In this document: positions 25,701-37,938 of the stretch, one piece after another | Position numbering within the stretch: the first letter of the stretch is position 1 | How the letters are laid out: the number at the start of each line of letters is the position of its first letter | Origin: Anaeramoeba flamelloides | Lineage: Eukaryota; Metamonada; Anaeramoebidae | NCBI GenBank assembly: GCA_027625915.1 | Contig: JANTQA010000047.1 | Location: 5,394,001 to 5,458,000 of the forward strand | Length of the DNA: 64,000 nt | Reading direction: 5' to 3' | Program-made: the position numbers and the translations under genes | Notes under the pieces: model-generated | What the model saw: the letters and a program-made list of their open reading frames with translations, nothing else | What the model was told of the DNA's origin: nothing | Databases searched by the model: none

Positions 25701-28268
25701 TTATTAAAAAGTATTGATCAAACCGTTTGACTAACTTGTTTAATTGTTTTGAGTATCACTTGTAAAAACTTTTTATACTTGATATTTTTTTAAAATTCTT
25801 GTATAAATTCTTTTTACAAATTCTTTTTTAAAATATTAGAATTAAAAAATTATCATTTTTTAAATACAAAAAAAATTAAAACAAAGTTGTATAATTGTTC
25901 ACATTGAATTTATTTCTTTTAAAATTAAGAGAGAATTAATTATTATTAATTTTTTTTCAAAACAAATTAAAAATAATTTGATCAATAATTTTTTATTTGA
26001 TTCAAAATTTTTAGTTACAAAGTATTTAACAAATTACTCAAGACATTCTTTTCAACATTTATTTAAAAATATGTCTCCAAATTAAAATTAAATATCAAAA
26101 AAAAAAAATAATGTAATCCAAATAGCAACCAGTATTGTTGTAACCACTCTAACAAATATTGTTGTTTTGTTAATTGGTTTAATTTCACCCTTTGATGCAG
26201 TTGTATATTTTTGTGGATATGGTTGTTTTTGTGCCTTTTTTGTGATTTTTTTCCAATTTACTTTTTTACCTATAATGTTATCTTTTGAAGCAAAACGAAT
26301 ACATAACAAACGCAATGCCTTTCTTCCTTGTATGGGGATTAAAACAAATAAGGGATCAACAAAGGGAGGAGAAAAAAAAAAGAAAAAGAAAAAGAAAAAG
26401 AAAAAGAAAAAGAAAGATGTTGAAAATTCAAGTTCAACTACCAGTTCAGATTCTATTACAAGCTCCAATTCTAGTTCAGAGAATGATCTTTCAAATCCAG
26501 ACATCGTAAAAACAAAAAAGAAGAAGGGAATTGAAAACAAATTAAAATTAGATTTTTTCCAAAGATTTTTAAAAGAAAAATATGGGCCATTTATTTTGAA
26601 TAAAAAAGTCAGTATAATTATTTTGATAATTTTTATAGGATATTTTGGAGCTTCTATTTATTTTGCAACACAAGTCGAAGAAGGATTTGAAGAAACAAGT
26701 GTCTTGCCCGATGATTCATATCTCCAAGATAGCTATGAAGTATTAGACGTATATTATTATCCAAATGGAGAAGGTTTTTATATCGTGATAAAAGAAGATA
26801 CTAAATATCATGAAGCAGAAACCAAAAATGATCTTTTAAAATTAATTGAAGATTTTAGAAACAATGAAAAATGGGTATCCAGAGGGCCATATTCGTGGTA
26901 TGAAGATTATCTAAATTATTTACAAACAGAAGATGATGCACCAACATTAGATTCAGATGGCTTGCCAGTAAACCCAGAAGAATTCTATTCCTATTTAAAA
27001 GATTCCTTTTTAGAAAAACCAGATTATATTCATTATAATCTTGGCTCAGATATTGTTTTTAATGAAGACGAAGATGATATAAACAAACAAATTGAAGTTT
27101 CCAGATTTTATTATGTTTCAACTGATCTTTCATCAACACCTGATATGATAGACTATATGTATGATTTAAGAGATCTAACAACTGATTCAAAAATTGATTG
27201 TTTTGTTTATAATGGGTGGTATTTTTTGGTTGAACAATATGCAATTGTTAAAGAATCAACATTTATGAGTGTTGGATTTGCTATTTTGGCTGTATTAATA
27301 TTAGCATTTATTTTTTTTGTTTATCCAACAGTAAGTATTTTTGTTTTTTTTTTAATTTTTTATAATTTTTTTGATTATTTATTTTTTTTTTGATTTTTTA
27401 TTTATTTTTTTTTTTTCATTGATATATTTTTTTATTAATATCTTTTGTTTAATTTTTCAACTCATGTTATATTTTTCTTATGTATTTTAAATTCCTTTGA
27501 ACTGTAATTTTCTTATTTATTTGATTGTAACCCTTTTCAATGTATTTTTTATTACTTTTTTTAAATACTCTTTTACTTTCTTTTAAATTAATTCATTATT
27601 CTGATTGTTTCCCATAGAATGCACTTTTAATTAGTTTAACAATTATAATGATCGACGTTGATTTATATGGGTTTTTATGGATAATGAAATTGGACATTGA
27701 ACCGGTTTCTTGTGTATGTTTAATTATGTCTGTTGGATTTGCTGTTGATTATGCTGCCCATATTATCCACTGTTATACAACATCCAAAGAGAAGACCAGA
27801 AGAGAAAAAGTCCTAGATTCATTGGCTAAAATAGGCTCTTCAGTCTTACTTGGTAGCATCACAACCTTTCTTGGCTTGACACCAATCATAATTTTTGCAA
27901 CTTCAGAAATATTTAGAACCCTGGTAAAAATATTATATGCAACGATCATTTCTGGTATACTACATGGCTTTGTATTTTTACCTGTTGTACTTCAATTTTT
28001 AGGAGCAAAGGGAAGCACTTCAATCGCTCAACAAAATACGAAATCAGAAAAAAATAATGACGATTCAAGTTCTGATAGTGATAGAGAAACTTCTAATACT
28101 GTTGAGAGTGATGTTGGTGATTCTATTCCTTTAGATAAAATCAAAAAAAAAAAGTTTTCTGATTCTGATTCTGAATCATCTTCAAAAACAGATACTATAA
28201 AATCTTCATCCACAGACCTCAGTAATACTTCTGGATCTCCATCTCCAACTTCTTTTTCGTCTGACTAA
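19793..28268 (+). CDS. Patched-related RND membrane protein with sterol-sensing domain, copy B, intact
   Basis: Seven exons: 19793-20078, 24262-24531, 24715-24821, 24924-25110, 25300-25548, 26126-27330 and 27618-28268. All joins use GT-AG and keep phase, giving 984 residues, a usual size for the family. TM1 is about residues 30-52. A large outer loop follows. The sterol-sensing domain (TM2-TM6) spans about 265-430 with GVDD at 336-339 in TM4. A cytosolic loop has a poly-Lys tract and Ser-rich stretch. TM7 (KVSIIILIIFIGYFGAS) leads to a second outer loop. TM8-TM12 include GFAVDYAAH (Asp about 812) in TM10. The two buried Asp motifs are the ion relay of RND/Patched proteins, so sterol or lipid movement is the likely role; substrate unknown. 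The tail is acidic and Ser-rich. Intron 1 (4.2 kb) is unusually long. The exact exon 1/exon 2 join is the least certain part. Confidence 0.88.
20301..20463. mobile_element. Short TA-flanked inverted-repeat transposon, CTGGTATTTGAAT family
   Basis: Ends CTGGTATTTGAATTCTAAAT and CATTTATTATTCAAATACCAG, flanked by TA at 20299-20300 and 20464-20465. No coding content. Related copies at 43337-43513 and 59547-59720. TA target and short inverted ends suggest Tc1/mariner-type mobilisation. Confidence 0.7.
22350..22546. mobile_element. Short inverted-repeat element inserted in the LINE remnant
   Basis: CCTAGGTTTTCTTGAGGTTT on the left pairs with CTCAAGAAAACCTAACGGC on the right, and the centre is itself a hairpin (AAATAAACAGAAAATTTT against its complement near 22460). 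It separates two parts of the LINE coding region, so it is younger than the LINE. Exact ends are uncertain by about 15 bases. Confidence 0.5.
22627..22697. repeat. Palindromic mini-element, GGTTTTCCAGAATTC family
   Basis: AGTTTTCCAGAATTCTAAAG faces GGAAAACC around a short centre, as at 40888-40961 and 41593-41668. It lies within the LINE remnant. Confidence 0.45.
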
Positions 28269-30852
28269 ATTTTTATTTACAAAATTTTAAATCAAAAAAA
28301 GTTCACTTATTCATGAAAAATTTATATGATATTTGAAATGATTCACTTTGAAAAGAATTTTTTTATTTCTATTTTAAACCAAAAATATAAAAAAAAAATT
28401 TTAACATATCCAGTAATAATAATTGTTGAAAAAAATATGGATAAAATAAAATAGTAAAATCTTTTTTCAACTTGTTCAAAATTCAAAAAAAAAAATAATA
28501 AAAAAAAAGATTATATATTATTACTACTATTTGATTAATAAATGTGCTAAAATTTTTATTATATTTTAATGTTTTCTTATATTTGTGAAAGCAATTTTTT
28601 TTTTATTTATCTGGCATTTTAAAAGTAATATTGGGCAAAATTAAAGATTATTTTTGTAATTTATTTCACTTTTTGGATATTTTTTTAATTAAGGTTTAAA
28701 GTTTACGAATATATAAATGTTTATAATAAAAAATTATTCGACAAATAAATTGAGATTACACATTTATATCTATGACTGAAAATTATAGAGACTTAAGAAA
28801 TGAAGATATGATAAAGTTTAGAATTTAATTACCCATCTATTATTCAAATACCATTAAATCAAACGAAATTTAGAGCTATTTTACATCGTTTAAATAAACT
28901 CTTTTTCGGCTAAAGCGTCCAAGTTTTACTGAAGAAATAGAACATTTTCTATGATTTTAATTCCTTATTCCTCCAAAAAATAATTTCAATTTTTCGATCA
29001 AAATCATTTTTTCTAATGATTTTAATTTTTTTTTTTTTTGTTTTTTGCTTTTTTATTTTTGAAAAGTCAATTTGAAAAAAAAAACAATCCTTTGAAACTC
29101 CAAAATAACATTAAGAAAATTGCGGATTTATAATTTCTTTCAAAATGAATACATTTACAATTTTAAAATCCTAATTGTCAACAATTTTAATTTTTTCTAG
29201 AAATTGAGAAATTTTTTACAAGACCTTCGAATGAAAAATGCCCAAAATTTTTTTACAAGTTTTTTTTTTGAAATTTAAGGTTTTTTCAGGTATTCATTTG
29301 ATGATTATTAACTCTAATCTGAAGTTTATTATTGCTCTTATTTCTAAACTATCACCGTTTGGCGGATTCTTAGAAAAAAGTGAATTTTTTAATTTCTGCA
29401 GGGAACTTTGAGTGAAATGATGTTTCGTTATGTTTTCTGTGCAATAGAAAGATAGGAAAAAGAAGAAGAAAACTAATATCCAAACAAATTGTATAAAAAA
29501 TCTTAATAATAGGTGACAATATAACTAGGTTGTTGAGAAAGCTCTTCAAAAGTTATCCAACTGCATCTAGCTTTCCTAGAATATTGAAAATGTTCTCACC
29601 CAAGAACACATTCTTTTAAGAACGTAATGAGGGTTGGTTATATAATAATTCTTTTTTTTCAACACTATTTATATCATACACAATTATCTGAGTAACTATT
29701 TATTTGGCCTATTTATTACTTTTGTTGATCTAAAGGATCGATCGATATTTCAACCAAACCAAAATCTAATAGAATAAAACTTTTTGCGCTAATTTTTGGT
29801 TGGGTGATGAATTACTTTTATTATTTTTCAAAAGAATGACTTTTTTTTTACTAATCTATTTTTTGTTCAAAAAAAATTTTTTTTGAAAAATATTGTTAAA
29901 TTTGCCCCCAAACCTATCAAATATTAAATCATTATTTAAATTTTTATCGCTATATTTTCACATTTATCACGATTTTTAGACAATTATTTTGATTGAAAAA
30001 GAATATCACAATTTGTGATATTATCTCGATCTTATTGAATATCGCGCTGTATGATATTATCGCAATATTATTGATTATCGTGATTTTTTATATTATCTCG
30101 ATTAGGTAAAAAGAAGAGCGATTTTTGAAGGTTTATCTTGACTTGACGAAATATCATCAAACCATCTAAAATATCAATTCTTTATTTAGTGTAGATTTCC
30201 AATCAATTTTTTCAATTTATTCAACAAAAATATTTCGAAAAACAAAGAAACCATTACTATTTATTGCAAAATAAATGGAAAAAAATTTTCATGCCAGCTT
30301 TTCTAAAAAAATATTTTTAAAATCATCTAACATTTCAAAATTTTGATTCTGTAAATAATCTTAAATTAATAATTTACCCTTTTAGAATTAGGTTCTTTTG
30401 AAATTTATTTTAAGTATTAAGATTGTGATTTATTATTGAAGTTGTGCCCAATGAAAATTTTGATCTTTTTATTTTGCAATTCACTGTTTTTCAGAATTGA
30501 AAAAGAACTTTATTTGAGAAATTGGATAAAAAATACGAATAAAATTTGTTTGCCAAATCAATTTTAATCCATACCTTAGCAAGCAAAGCAATACCTATGG
30601 TTGCCCTATTAAAGATTTTTTTGAAAAGTAATAAAAACTCAAAAACATTTATATAAAGATGGTAAAAAGTTGCCAAAAAGTCCAACAATATTGACTGTTG
30701 GGAGATTTTTATTTGATTTAAAAAATAAATCAAAATTAGATAAAATTAATTTTTTTGAATACCTCAAATCATATTTGTTTTACATTTTTTTTTTCACTTC
30801 TTAAAAAAAATTATTTTAAATCTGAACCCTTTTCTTACATTTTTTTAAGCAA
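28269..30852. other. Spacer between copies B and C
   Basis: The first 425 bases match the 3' flank of copy A. The remainder has no recognised gene. Around 29990-30120 a short degenerate tandem repeat of roughly 40 bases (GATATTATCTCGAT, GATATTATCGCAAT) occurs. From about 30670 to the ATG at 30853 the sequence matches the upstream region of copy D (from about 47190), the shared promoter region of the C/D pair. An 80-codon minus-strand frame at 30491-30733 has no recognised features. Confidence 0.55.
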
Positions 30853-32059
30853 ATGAATTGTTGGTCCAAATTTTGTGCTACTTTCGAAGAAAAGCTTGGT
30901 GGTAAGCTCAGCAAATTTGCAGGGATCATATATGACCATCCTTACCTTTCCCTATTAATTATCTTTTTGACAATATTGGCCTAACTGGGCGGGTTTTATT
31001 TCCAAGAAACCGAAAATGATCTCAGAAAAATTTATGTACCACAGGATACACCAATTCTGGTTAATGAAAGGTACTATGACAAAAAATGGGATTCCATTCC
31101 CTTGTATGAATCTATTGGGTTAACGTCAGAACCCCTAGGTTTGTTTATTTTTCTTATTTCCACATTTTTTTATTTAGTTTTATTTTTCTTTTCAAGTGAA
31201 TTTTTTTTATTTCGAAAAGAAAAAAAGTTGAAAATGTTTTTGGAATTATTATTGAAATTCTCTTTTGATCTGATTGAAACAAAACCAGACGATGTTTTAG
31301 TGCCAAATATAAGTTTTCTCCTCACAACCAACAATTTACGGAATTATTTGCAAATTTAGAAAAGATTTTTCTTCAAGATTTAAATTTACTTATAAACTCT
31401 AAAAAAAAAAAAAATTAAACATATTGACGATTTCAAAAGTAGATGGCAAAAATTAAAGAAACATTTTTTAATTTGTAAAACTCCTCAAAAAGTATAAAGT
31501 ATTCCAAATTCCATATATTACAGCCACTTCAAACCAGATGTACAGAATTTAACTTTACTAAAAATTTATATTAAATTTTCTCTGAACACCATGATCTGTT
31601 ACAAGTAAATTAAGTTTTCAACCCCAAAGTACAAGAGTAGCTTAATAACAAACTTCCTAAACAACTTTTCGCTTTTTTTTAAACTTTTTTGAAAATTATT
31701 TAAAAAAAAGCCAATGTTTTTAGGGATCTTGGATATTAAGGAAAATATAGTAAGTTTTTGGTTCAAAATAACAATAGATCATTTCTGTCGAAAGGAGTTT
31801 GAAGAAAGGTTAATTAAAAATTCAGGTGAAGGGATTAGTGTCAACAAAGAAGAAGCCTAAGATCAAAGTATGTTGTTATTGGATATAAATAACCTTAGTT
31901 CTAAATGGGTAAAATCTATCTCAAAAATCGATTAGTCAAGTAGTGATATTTGTTGATCTCATCAATGAACAATTATCCTTTATAGTTACTATTATTTTCA
32001 ATTTGATAAATGAACATTTTTATTTCAATTTCCAAAATAAATATTAATTATAGCTGTTA

Positions 32060-33090
32060 CAATCAATTTAAAAGAGTAAAAATTTTATCTTAGAGTTTAA
32101 TAAGGTCGTTTAATTTCTTATCTAAAAATACCATTACTAAAAGATGTTGTAAAGAATCTTTGAGTTTTCTTCAACTTATAAATAAGAAAAATATTTTGGA
32201 AAGTGAACTAAAAATTTTCATTTTTAAATAGGAAAAGAATAGTAGTATAAAAAACATAAGTATTGCCGTTAAAAAAAATCTACATTTCACCACAAATTTA
32301 TTGGTTTAATTATCCATATTCAGACAATAAAGTTTGAAAAATCTTTCTTAAATTTATAGTGACAATTAATATAGTGACTAAAGAAGTTTATCTTTTTAAA
32401 AAAAGAAATAATTAACTAATAAATTTTTGTGACCAATTATTTCTGAAATATTCCAAATATATTGATGTTACAATTATTTTTATTAAAAAAGGAAACAAAA
32501 CTAATCAGTGTTTGTGTTTTTATGTTAATGATTATTGAGTAAAACTTTGAAATTAAAAAAATTATAAAAATTGTTTACTTATGGAAGTTTTAAATATGAA
32601 TTATTAAATCCCGCAATACTCTTGTTTTGAGTTTTTAAACTAAATTTCATAATAAATAGCCCAATTTTTTTTTTATTTTTATTATTGTATTTTTAGATGA
32701 AAAACTAAAAATTTAGAGTGTATAGAACTTAATATTAAAATAGTAATTTTTTTAATTATTATAGATAAATCCACTTTATTACAATATTTATATACAAAAT
32801 TTGATTTTTCGTGGGCCAATGATTTTGAAATGAATGTTAATTTTTTGATTTTAAAATGGAATTAAAAGATAAAAATTTTGAAAATAAAAGTTTTCAGGGT
32901 GATTATAAGTAAAAAACGTAATGAATTTATTCTATAATAAGATTAATAATAGATTTTTTAGAGTGACAGAAACTATTTGGGCAATCGGGTACGAATATCA
33001 ATTATACCGAATTACAACATACCTTGATAATAGACAAGCCTAGGGTGATGCTAATCCCTTAAAAAAATTGTGTGTATAAGTTTTGAAATA
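32060..33090. repeat. Segment shared with 2220-3400
   Basis: Same order of blocks as the upstream copy, including AAGTATTGCCGTTAAAAAAA, TTTATGTTAATGATTATTGAG and a GATGCTAATCCCTTA end. Present in intron 1 of copy C, and I did not see it in the introns of A, B or D. Confidence 0.5.
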
Positions 33091-33333
33091 ACAAAAGTTT
33101 TTTTTTTAATCCTTTTTTCACTCTTTGGACATTAACCCCCAAGTCTCTTACTTGAATTTGTTTCACACCCAAGTAGTAACTTACATTGAAAAGGATATTG
33201 TGAAATTAATGTTTTTTTGATTGTCTAAAATCCAAATAACAAAAAAAAAAAATTTGAGAGGATCTCGTTTCCAAAATTTAAATTTAGAAAAAAAAGTTTG
33301 ATGATCTCTTAATTTAATATTCCCCTTTTTAGA

Positions 33334-33336
<3 letters not shown>

Positions 33337-33392
<56 letters not shown>
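33337..33392. repeat. (AT)n microsatellite, about 28 units
   Basis: Uninterrupted alternating A and T over about 56 bases in intron 1 of copy C. Confidence 0.9.
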
Positions 33393-33397
<5 letters not shown>

Positions 33398-36316
33398 GAA
33401 TCTAAAAATGAAATGATTAAAACAAGAACAATGAAACTATATTCTGGTTTTTATTGAGGATTTAATTTTTTTTTATATATAGACTTTTTATTTATATATA
33501 ATATTTTTTTGATGTAGTAAAAATTGTATTCTAATTAATTTTATTATTATTGATCTTTCAAATATATAATTTAAATAAAAATGTTCTATTATTATTGTTG
33601 TTAAACAATTTGAATATTCAATATTTTCTCTTATTTGGTAATTGAAATGCTAAATAGGAAAAACATAAAAATCATCACTTTTCATTTTTTGGTAAAAAAA
33701 TATAATCCAAGAGACATATTGGAAATTTCAAAATGGTTGATAACTAAGATTTATTTATTTTTATATATAAATTTTATATATAAATAATAATGCTAATAAT
33801 ACTAATAATAGGAACTAACGTGCTTTCTAAAGAATTAATTGATTTAATGTTTGAATATGATAATTAGGTGAAAGAATTAGAAATTACTTATGATGATAAA
33901 TTATATACTTTTTATGATCTTTGTTATGTCAATCCTATTACCAATAAATGTCAAGTCAATGGAATTTTAGATTTTTGGAATTATAATCAAAGTTTGGTAG
34001 AAGAAGATAAAATCTTAGCTGTTATCAATGGCCAAAAAAATATTATCACGGGACAATATCTAGACGAAACAACTGGAATGAGTAAAAAATATTATATTTA
34101 TATTTCATATTTTATTTCATTCTCTTTCTCTCTCTCTCTCTCTCTCAAAAGAATAATATATATATATATGTATATATATATATATTTACTGGTTTTTATT
34201 TTATTAAATCTTAATTTTATTTTTCTAATGTTTATTTGTTTATAATTTACTAATTATTAACAAATTAAAAATTAAATTGAATTATCTTAACAGTGGGTGA
34301 AGTAAAAAAAAAAGTTGTAAAAATTGTTGAATCAATGGTATTGACTCTTAATTATGCAATGAATGAGTTGGGAGACAATGAAACCCCTTTGAATAAATGG
34401 GTAATTTTTCAAATTTGACTTTTAACTCTTTAAAATTAATCTAAAAATAATAAATCAAATATTTTTAGATTATTTTAAAACAATAATATTTTAATAGGAA
34501 TCAAAATTTATTGATGAATTGTTAAAAATAAAAAACCAATTAGAAGAAGATAATTCAAAACATAAACTTGTGTTTAATGCCAATAGTTCCATCGATAATG
34601 AAATTGAAAAAGCTAGTGCTTCAAACCCTGTAACGTATATCATTGGATATCTTTTAATGGGGGTTCTTTTATGGCTAAAAATAGGTATTTTCATTTCTAT
34701 TAATTTTCTTTTTATCAACATTTATTTTTTTTATTTTTTTTTTTTTTATTTTTTTTTATGTATTTTTTTTCTTATTAGATTATTAAAATAATTTTATTAA
34801 CAAAACCAAGAAAATTAAATATAAAACTAACTTTTAATTCCCAAAATACATCTTTTAAAATTCCAAATTATATAAAAAAAGGAAATTTTAAATCAAAATT
34901 AACTTCACATTTATATTTATCAATTGGGGCATTGTTTGCAATTGTATTTTCTGTTTTATGTGGATTTGGAGTTGGTGGATATTTTATCAAAAACCATTCA
35001 TTAGTCTCTGTTTTGATTTTTTTTGATGCTTGCATTAGGAGTTGATGATGTTTATATTATTGTAAGAAACTTTGATTTGACAGATATTTCATTAAATCCA
35101 AGAGATCGCATAACCTTGACACTTAAAAATTGTATTTATTTATTTGTGTTTTTTTTTTTATTTTTTTTTTTATTGATTTTAGTTTTATTTAGTAATATTA
35201 TTTAATAATTATAATTGCATTAAAATTTATAAATAAAAAAATTATCACAAAAATAGGGAGTACTAAAAGTTATTATAAATTTTTGATCAAAACATTTGAT
35301 GGACTTCTTTAAGTGGTTCAAGTAACTCCTTTTAAAACTATTTAAACTTAATATTTTTAAAAAAAATATTAAAACGATTATTCAAATTGAAATTGTAAAA
35401 TATCAGGATTGAGATATTATGATTATTTTTTTAAAATAATTGAAAAGAATTCTGTTAAGGGACTATTCTCTTTTAAATTTTTTTACCTAAATTTAAAAGA
35501 GATTGAGAAAATTTTTTGCCAATTACTTAGATTTGAAAACCCCTGTTTATTTTCATATTAAACTTATTGCTAAATAAGGTATCCTTATTTAGAAATTGGT
35601 TAAAAAAAAAAAATAATATAGACTGGTTGCTTGATTCAATTAATTGAATATATTTATTGACAATTAGTGAGCGAATAAATAAATTAATTATTTTTTATAT
35701 CTTGAAAAATAAAAAGAATTTAGAAAATAATTCTGTATTGTATAAAATATTTCTACAATATATTTTCTTTATAAAAATTACTAAAAAAACATTCTTTTAA
35801 ATTTTATTATTAAAATTTGAAAAAAAAAATAAAAAAAATGAAATCCAAATAGCAACTAGTATTGTTGTAACAACTCTAACCGATATTGCTGTAATGTTTA
35901 TTGGTTTAATTTCCCCATTTAATGTGATTGTCTATTTTTGTGTATATGGTTGTTGTTGCATATCATTTGTGATCTTTTTCCAATTTACATTATTTACTCT
36001 TATGCTATCTTTTGAAGCAAAAAGAATTCATAACAAACGCAATGCCTTTTTCCCTTTTATGAAGATTAAAACAAACAATTCATTCATAACGGAAAAGGAA
36101 AAGGAAAAGGGAAAGCAAAAGAAAAAGATGAAGAAAGATGTTGAAATTTTAAATATTGATCCAGAAACGAATTTTAGTTCAGAAACTGATTTTTGTTCAG
36201 AAACTACTACCAATCCAGAAACTAATTTTAGTTCAGAAACGGATCCTAGTTCACAAACTGATTCTGTTGCAAATTCAAATTCTACAAAGATTATAGATTC
36301 TTATACTAAGAGAAAA

Positions 36317-36534
36317 GATACCAAGAATGTATATTCTGATATAGATTCAAAATCCAACATGAACACAAATTCTGATACTGATATAAAAAGATACCAAGAA
36401 TTCAAAGATTGATCTTGAGAAAAGAGATACCAAGAATGTATATTCTGATATAGATTCAAAATCCAACAAGAACACAAATTCTGAATCTGATACAAAAGAT
36501 ACCAAGAATTCAAAGATTGATCTTGAGAAAAGGG
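36317..36534 (+). repeat. 109-bp tandem duplication in the low-complexity loop of copy C
   Basis: GATACCAAGAATGTATATTC starts at 36317 and again at 36426. The unit in the intact frame would be 108 bases (36 codons); the first copy has one extra A in a short A-run, which shifts the frame. Copy D carries related Asp-Thr-Lys-rich repeats in the same loop. Confidence 0.7.
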
Positions 36535-37538
36535 AAACTAAGGAAAAAAAAAATGATAATGAAAGCAAATTAAAATTAGATATTTTCCAAAGATTTTTAA
36601 AAGAAAAATATGGCCCATTTATTTTGAATAAAAAAGTCAGTATAACTATTATGATAATTTTTGTAGCATATTTTGGTGTTTCAATTTATTTTGCAACACA
36701 AGTTGAAGAAGGATTTGAAGAAACAAGTGTTTTGCCCGATGATTCTTATCTCCAAGATAGATATGAAGTTTTGGATAAATATTATTTCCCTAATGGATCA
36801 AGTTTTTATATCTTGATAAAAGAAGATACCAAATATCATGAAGCAGAAACCAAAAATGATCTTTTAAAATTAATTGAAGATTTTAGAAACAATGAAAAAT
36901 GGGTATCCAGAGGGCCATATTCGTGGTATGAAGATTATTTGTATTATTTACAAACAGAAGATGATGCACCAACATTAGATTCAGATAGTTTGCCAGTAAA
37001 CCCAGAAGAATTCTATTCCTATTTAAAATATTCCTTTTTGCAAAACCCAAATTATATTCATTATAATCTTGGTTCAGATATTATTTTTAATGAAAATGAA
37101 GATGATATAAACAAACAAATTCAAGTTTCCAGATTTTATTTTATTTCAACTGATCTTTCAGAAACAAATGATCGTGTTGATTTTATGTATGATATAAGGG
37201 ATCTAACAACTGATTCAGAAATTGATTGTTTTGTTTATAATGTGTGTTATTTTTTAAATGAACAATATGCAATCGTTAAAAAATCAACACTAATGAACGT
37301 TGGCCTTGCTCTTTTGGTTGTATTATTATTAGCTTTTCTTTTTTTTATTTATTCAACAGTAAGTATTTTTAATTTTTTTATTTTTTTGATTAATTTTTAT
37401 TCTTATTTATTTTTTTTTTTTATTTTTTTTAATTTTTATTTTATTTTTTTTTTTCATTTATTTTTATTGATATTTTTTTTTTTCTATAGATCCATTTTTT
37501 TTATTAATATGTTTTTTTTCATTTTTTTTTTATTTTTA

Positions 37539-37938
37539 CAGTCTTTCCAAGGCTACCGTGAATTTTTATATTGTTCAAATTTTGATGCTGATATAGATTT
37601 TTAAATCTCAGAATATGAGAATAATAAAGCTCATATTGAAAAAAAAAATTCCTAAATGAGCTGATTTTCAAGAATTTTTTCTGATAAAAGAAAAATTAAT
37701 TTCAAGATCCCTAAATTGCTTCAAACATGGAAAATCTGTTGAGATGCCACTTAAAAGTTTCTCTTGAAATACCGAAAATATTTTTGATCTTATCACAAGA
37801 AAATCTTTGAAATAAGTTCATTTGTGAAAATTTTTTTTCAATATGAGCTTTCTTATCCTCATATCCAACTTTTTAAAAATCTATATCAGCATCAAAATTT
37901 GATTCATATAAAAATTCACGGTAGCCTTGGAACAACTG
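37539..37938. mobile_element. 400-bp TA-flanked inverted-repeat transposon in intron 6 of copy C
   Basis: Left end CAGTCTTTCCAAGGCTACCG and right end CGGTAGCCTTGGAACAACTG; the arms match for about 115 bases. TA lies on both sides (37537-37538 and 37939-37940). Copy D at the matching place (about 54705-54720) has one TA and no insert, an empty site. The insertion therefore follows the C/D duplication. No coding capacity. Its left edge mimics a splice acceptor (TTTTTACAG). Confidence 0.85.

Larger units (their letters stand above)
31139..33811 (+). other. Long intron 1 of copy C
   Basis: Donor GTTTGT and acceptor AATAATAG are conserved. It contains the 32060-33090 segment shared with 2220-3400 and an AT microsatellite at 33337-33392. 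The frame past the exon 1 donor resembles the same stretch in copy D (KKLKMFLELLLKFS) for about 60 codons. Confidence 0.55.

Noticed and set aside
26088-26540. 150-codon minus-strand frame opposite exon 6 of copy B
   Set aside because: It is the mirror of the poly-Lys and Ser-rich coding sequence, with long Phe runs; no independent support.
30491-30733. 80-codon minus-strand frame before copy C
   Set aside because: No motif, no counterpart before copy D, and AT-rich hydrophobic composition expected by chance.
33337-33392. Regular repeats as a CRISPR array
   Set aside because: Plain AT microsatellite; no spaced repeats of CRISPR type anywhere, and the DNA is eukaryotic.
37530-37604. Apparent splice acceptor TTTTTACAG and an extended frame after exon 6 of copy C
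   Set aside because: The AG is the end of the transposon terminus CAG after TA; copy D lacks it and uses the conserved acceptor before exon 7.
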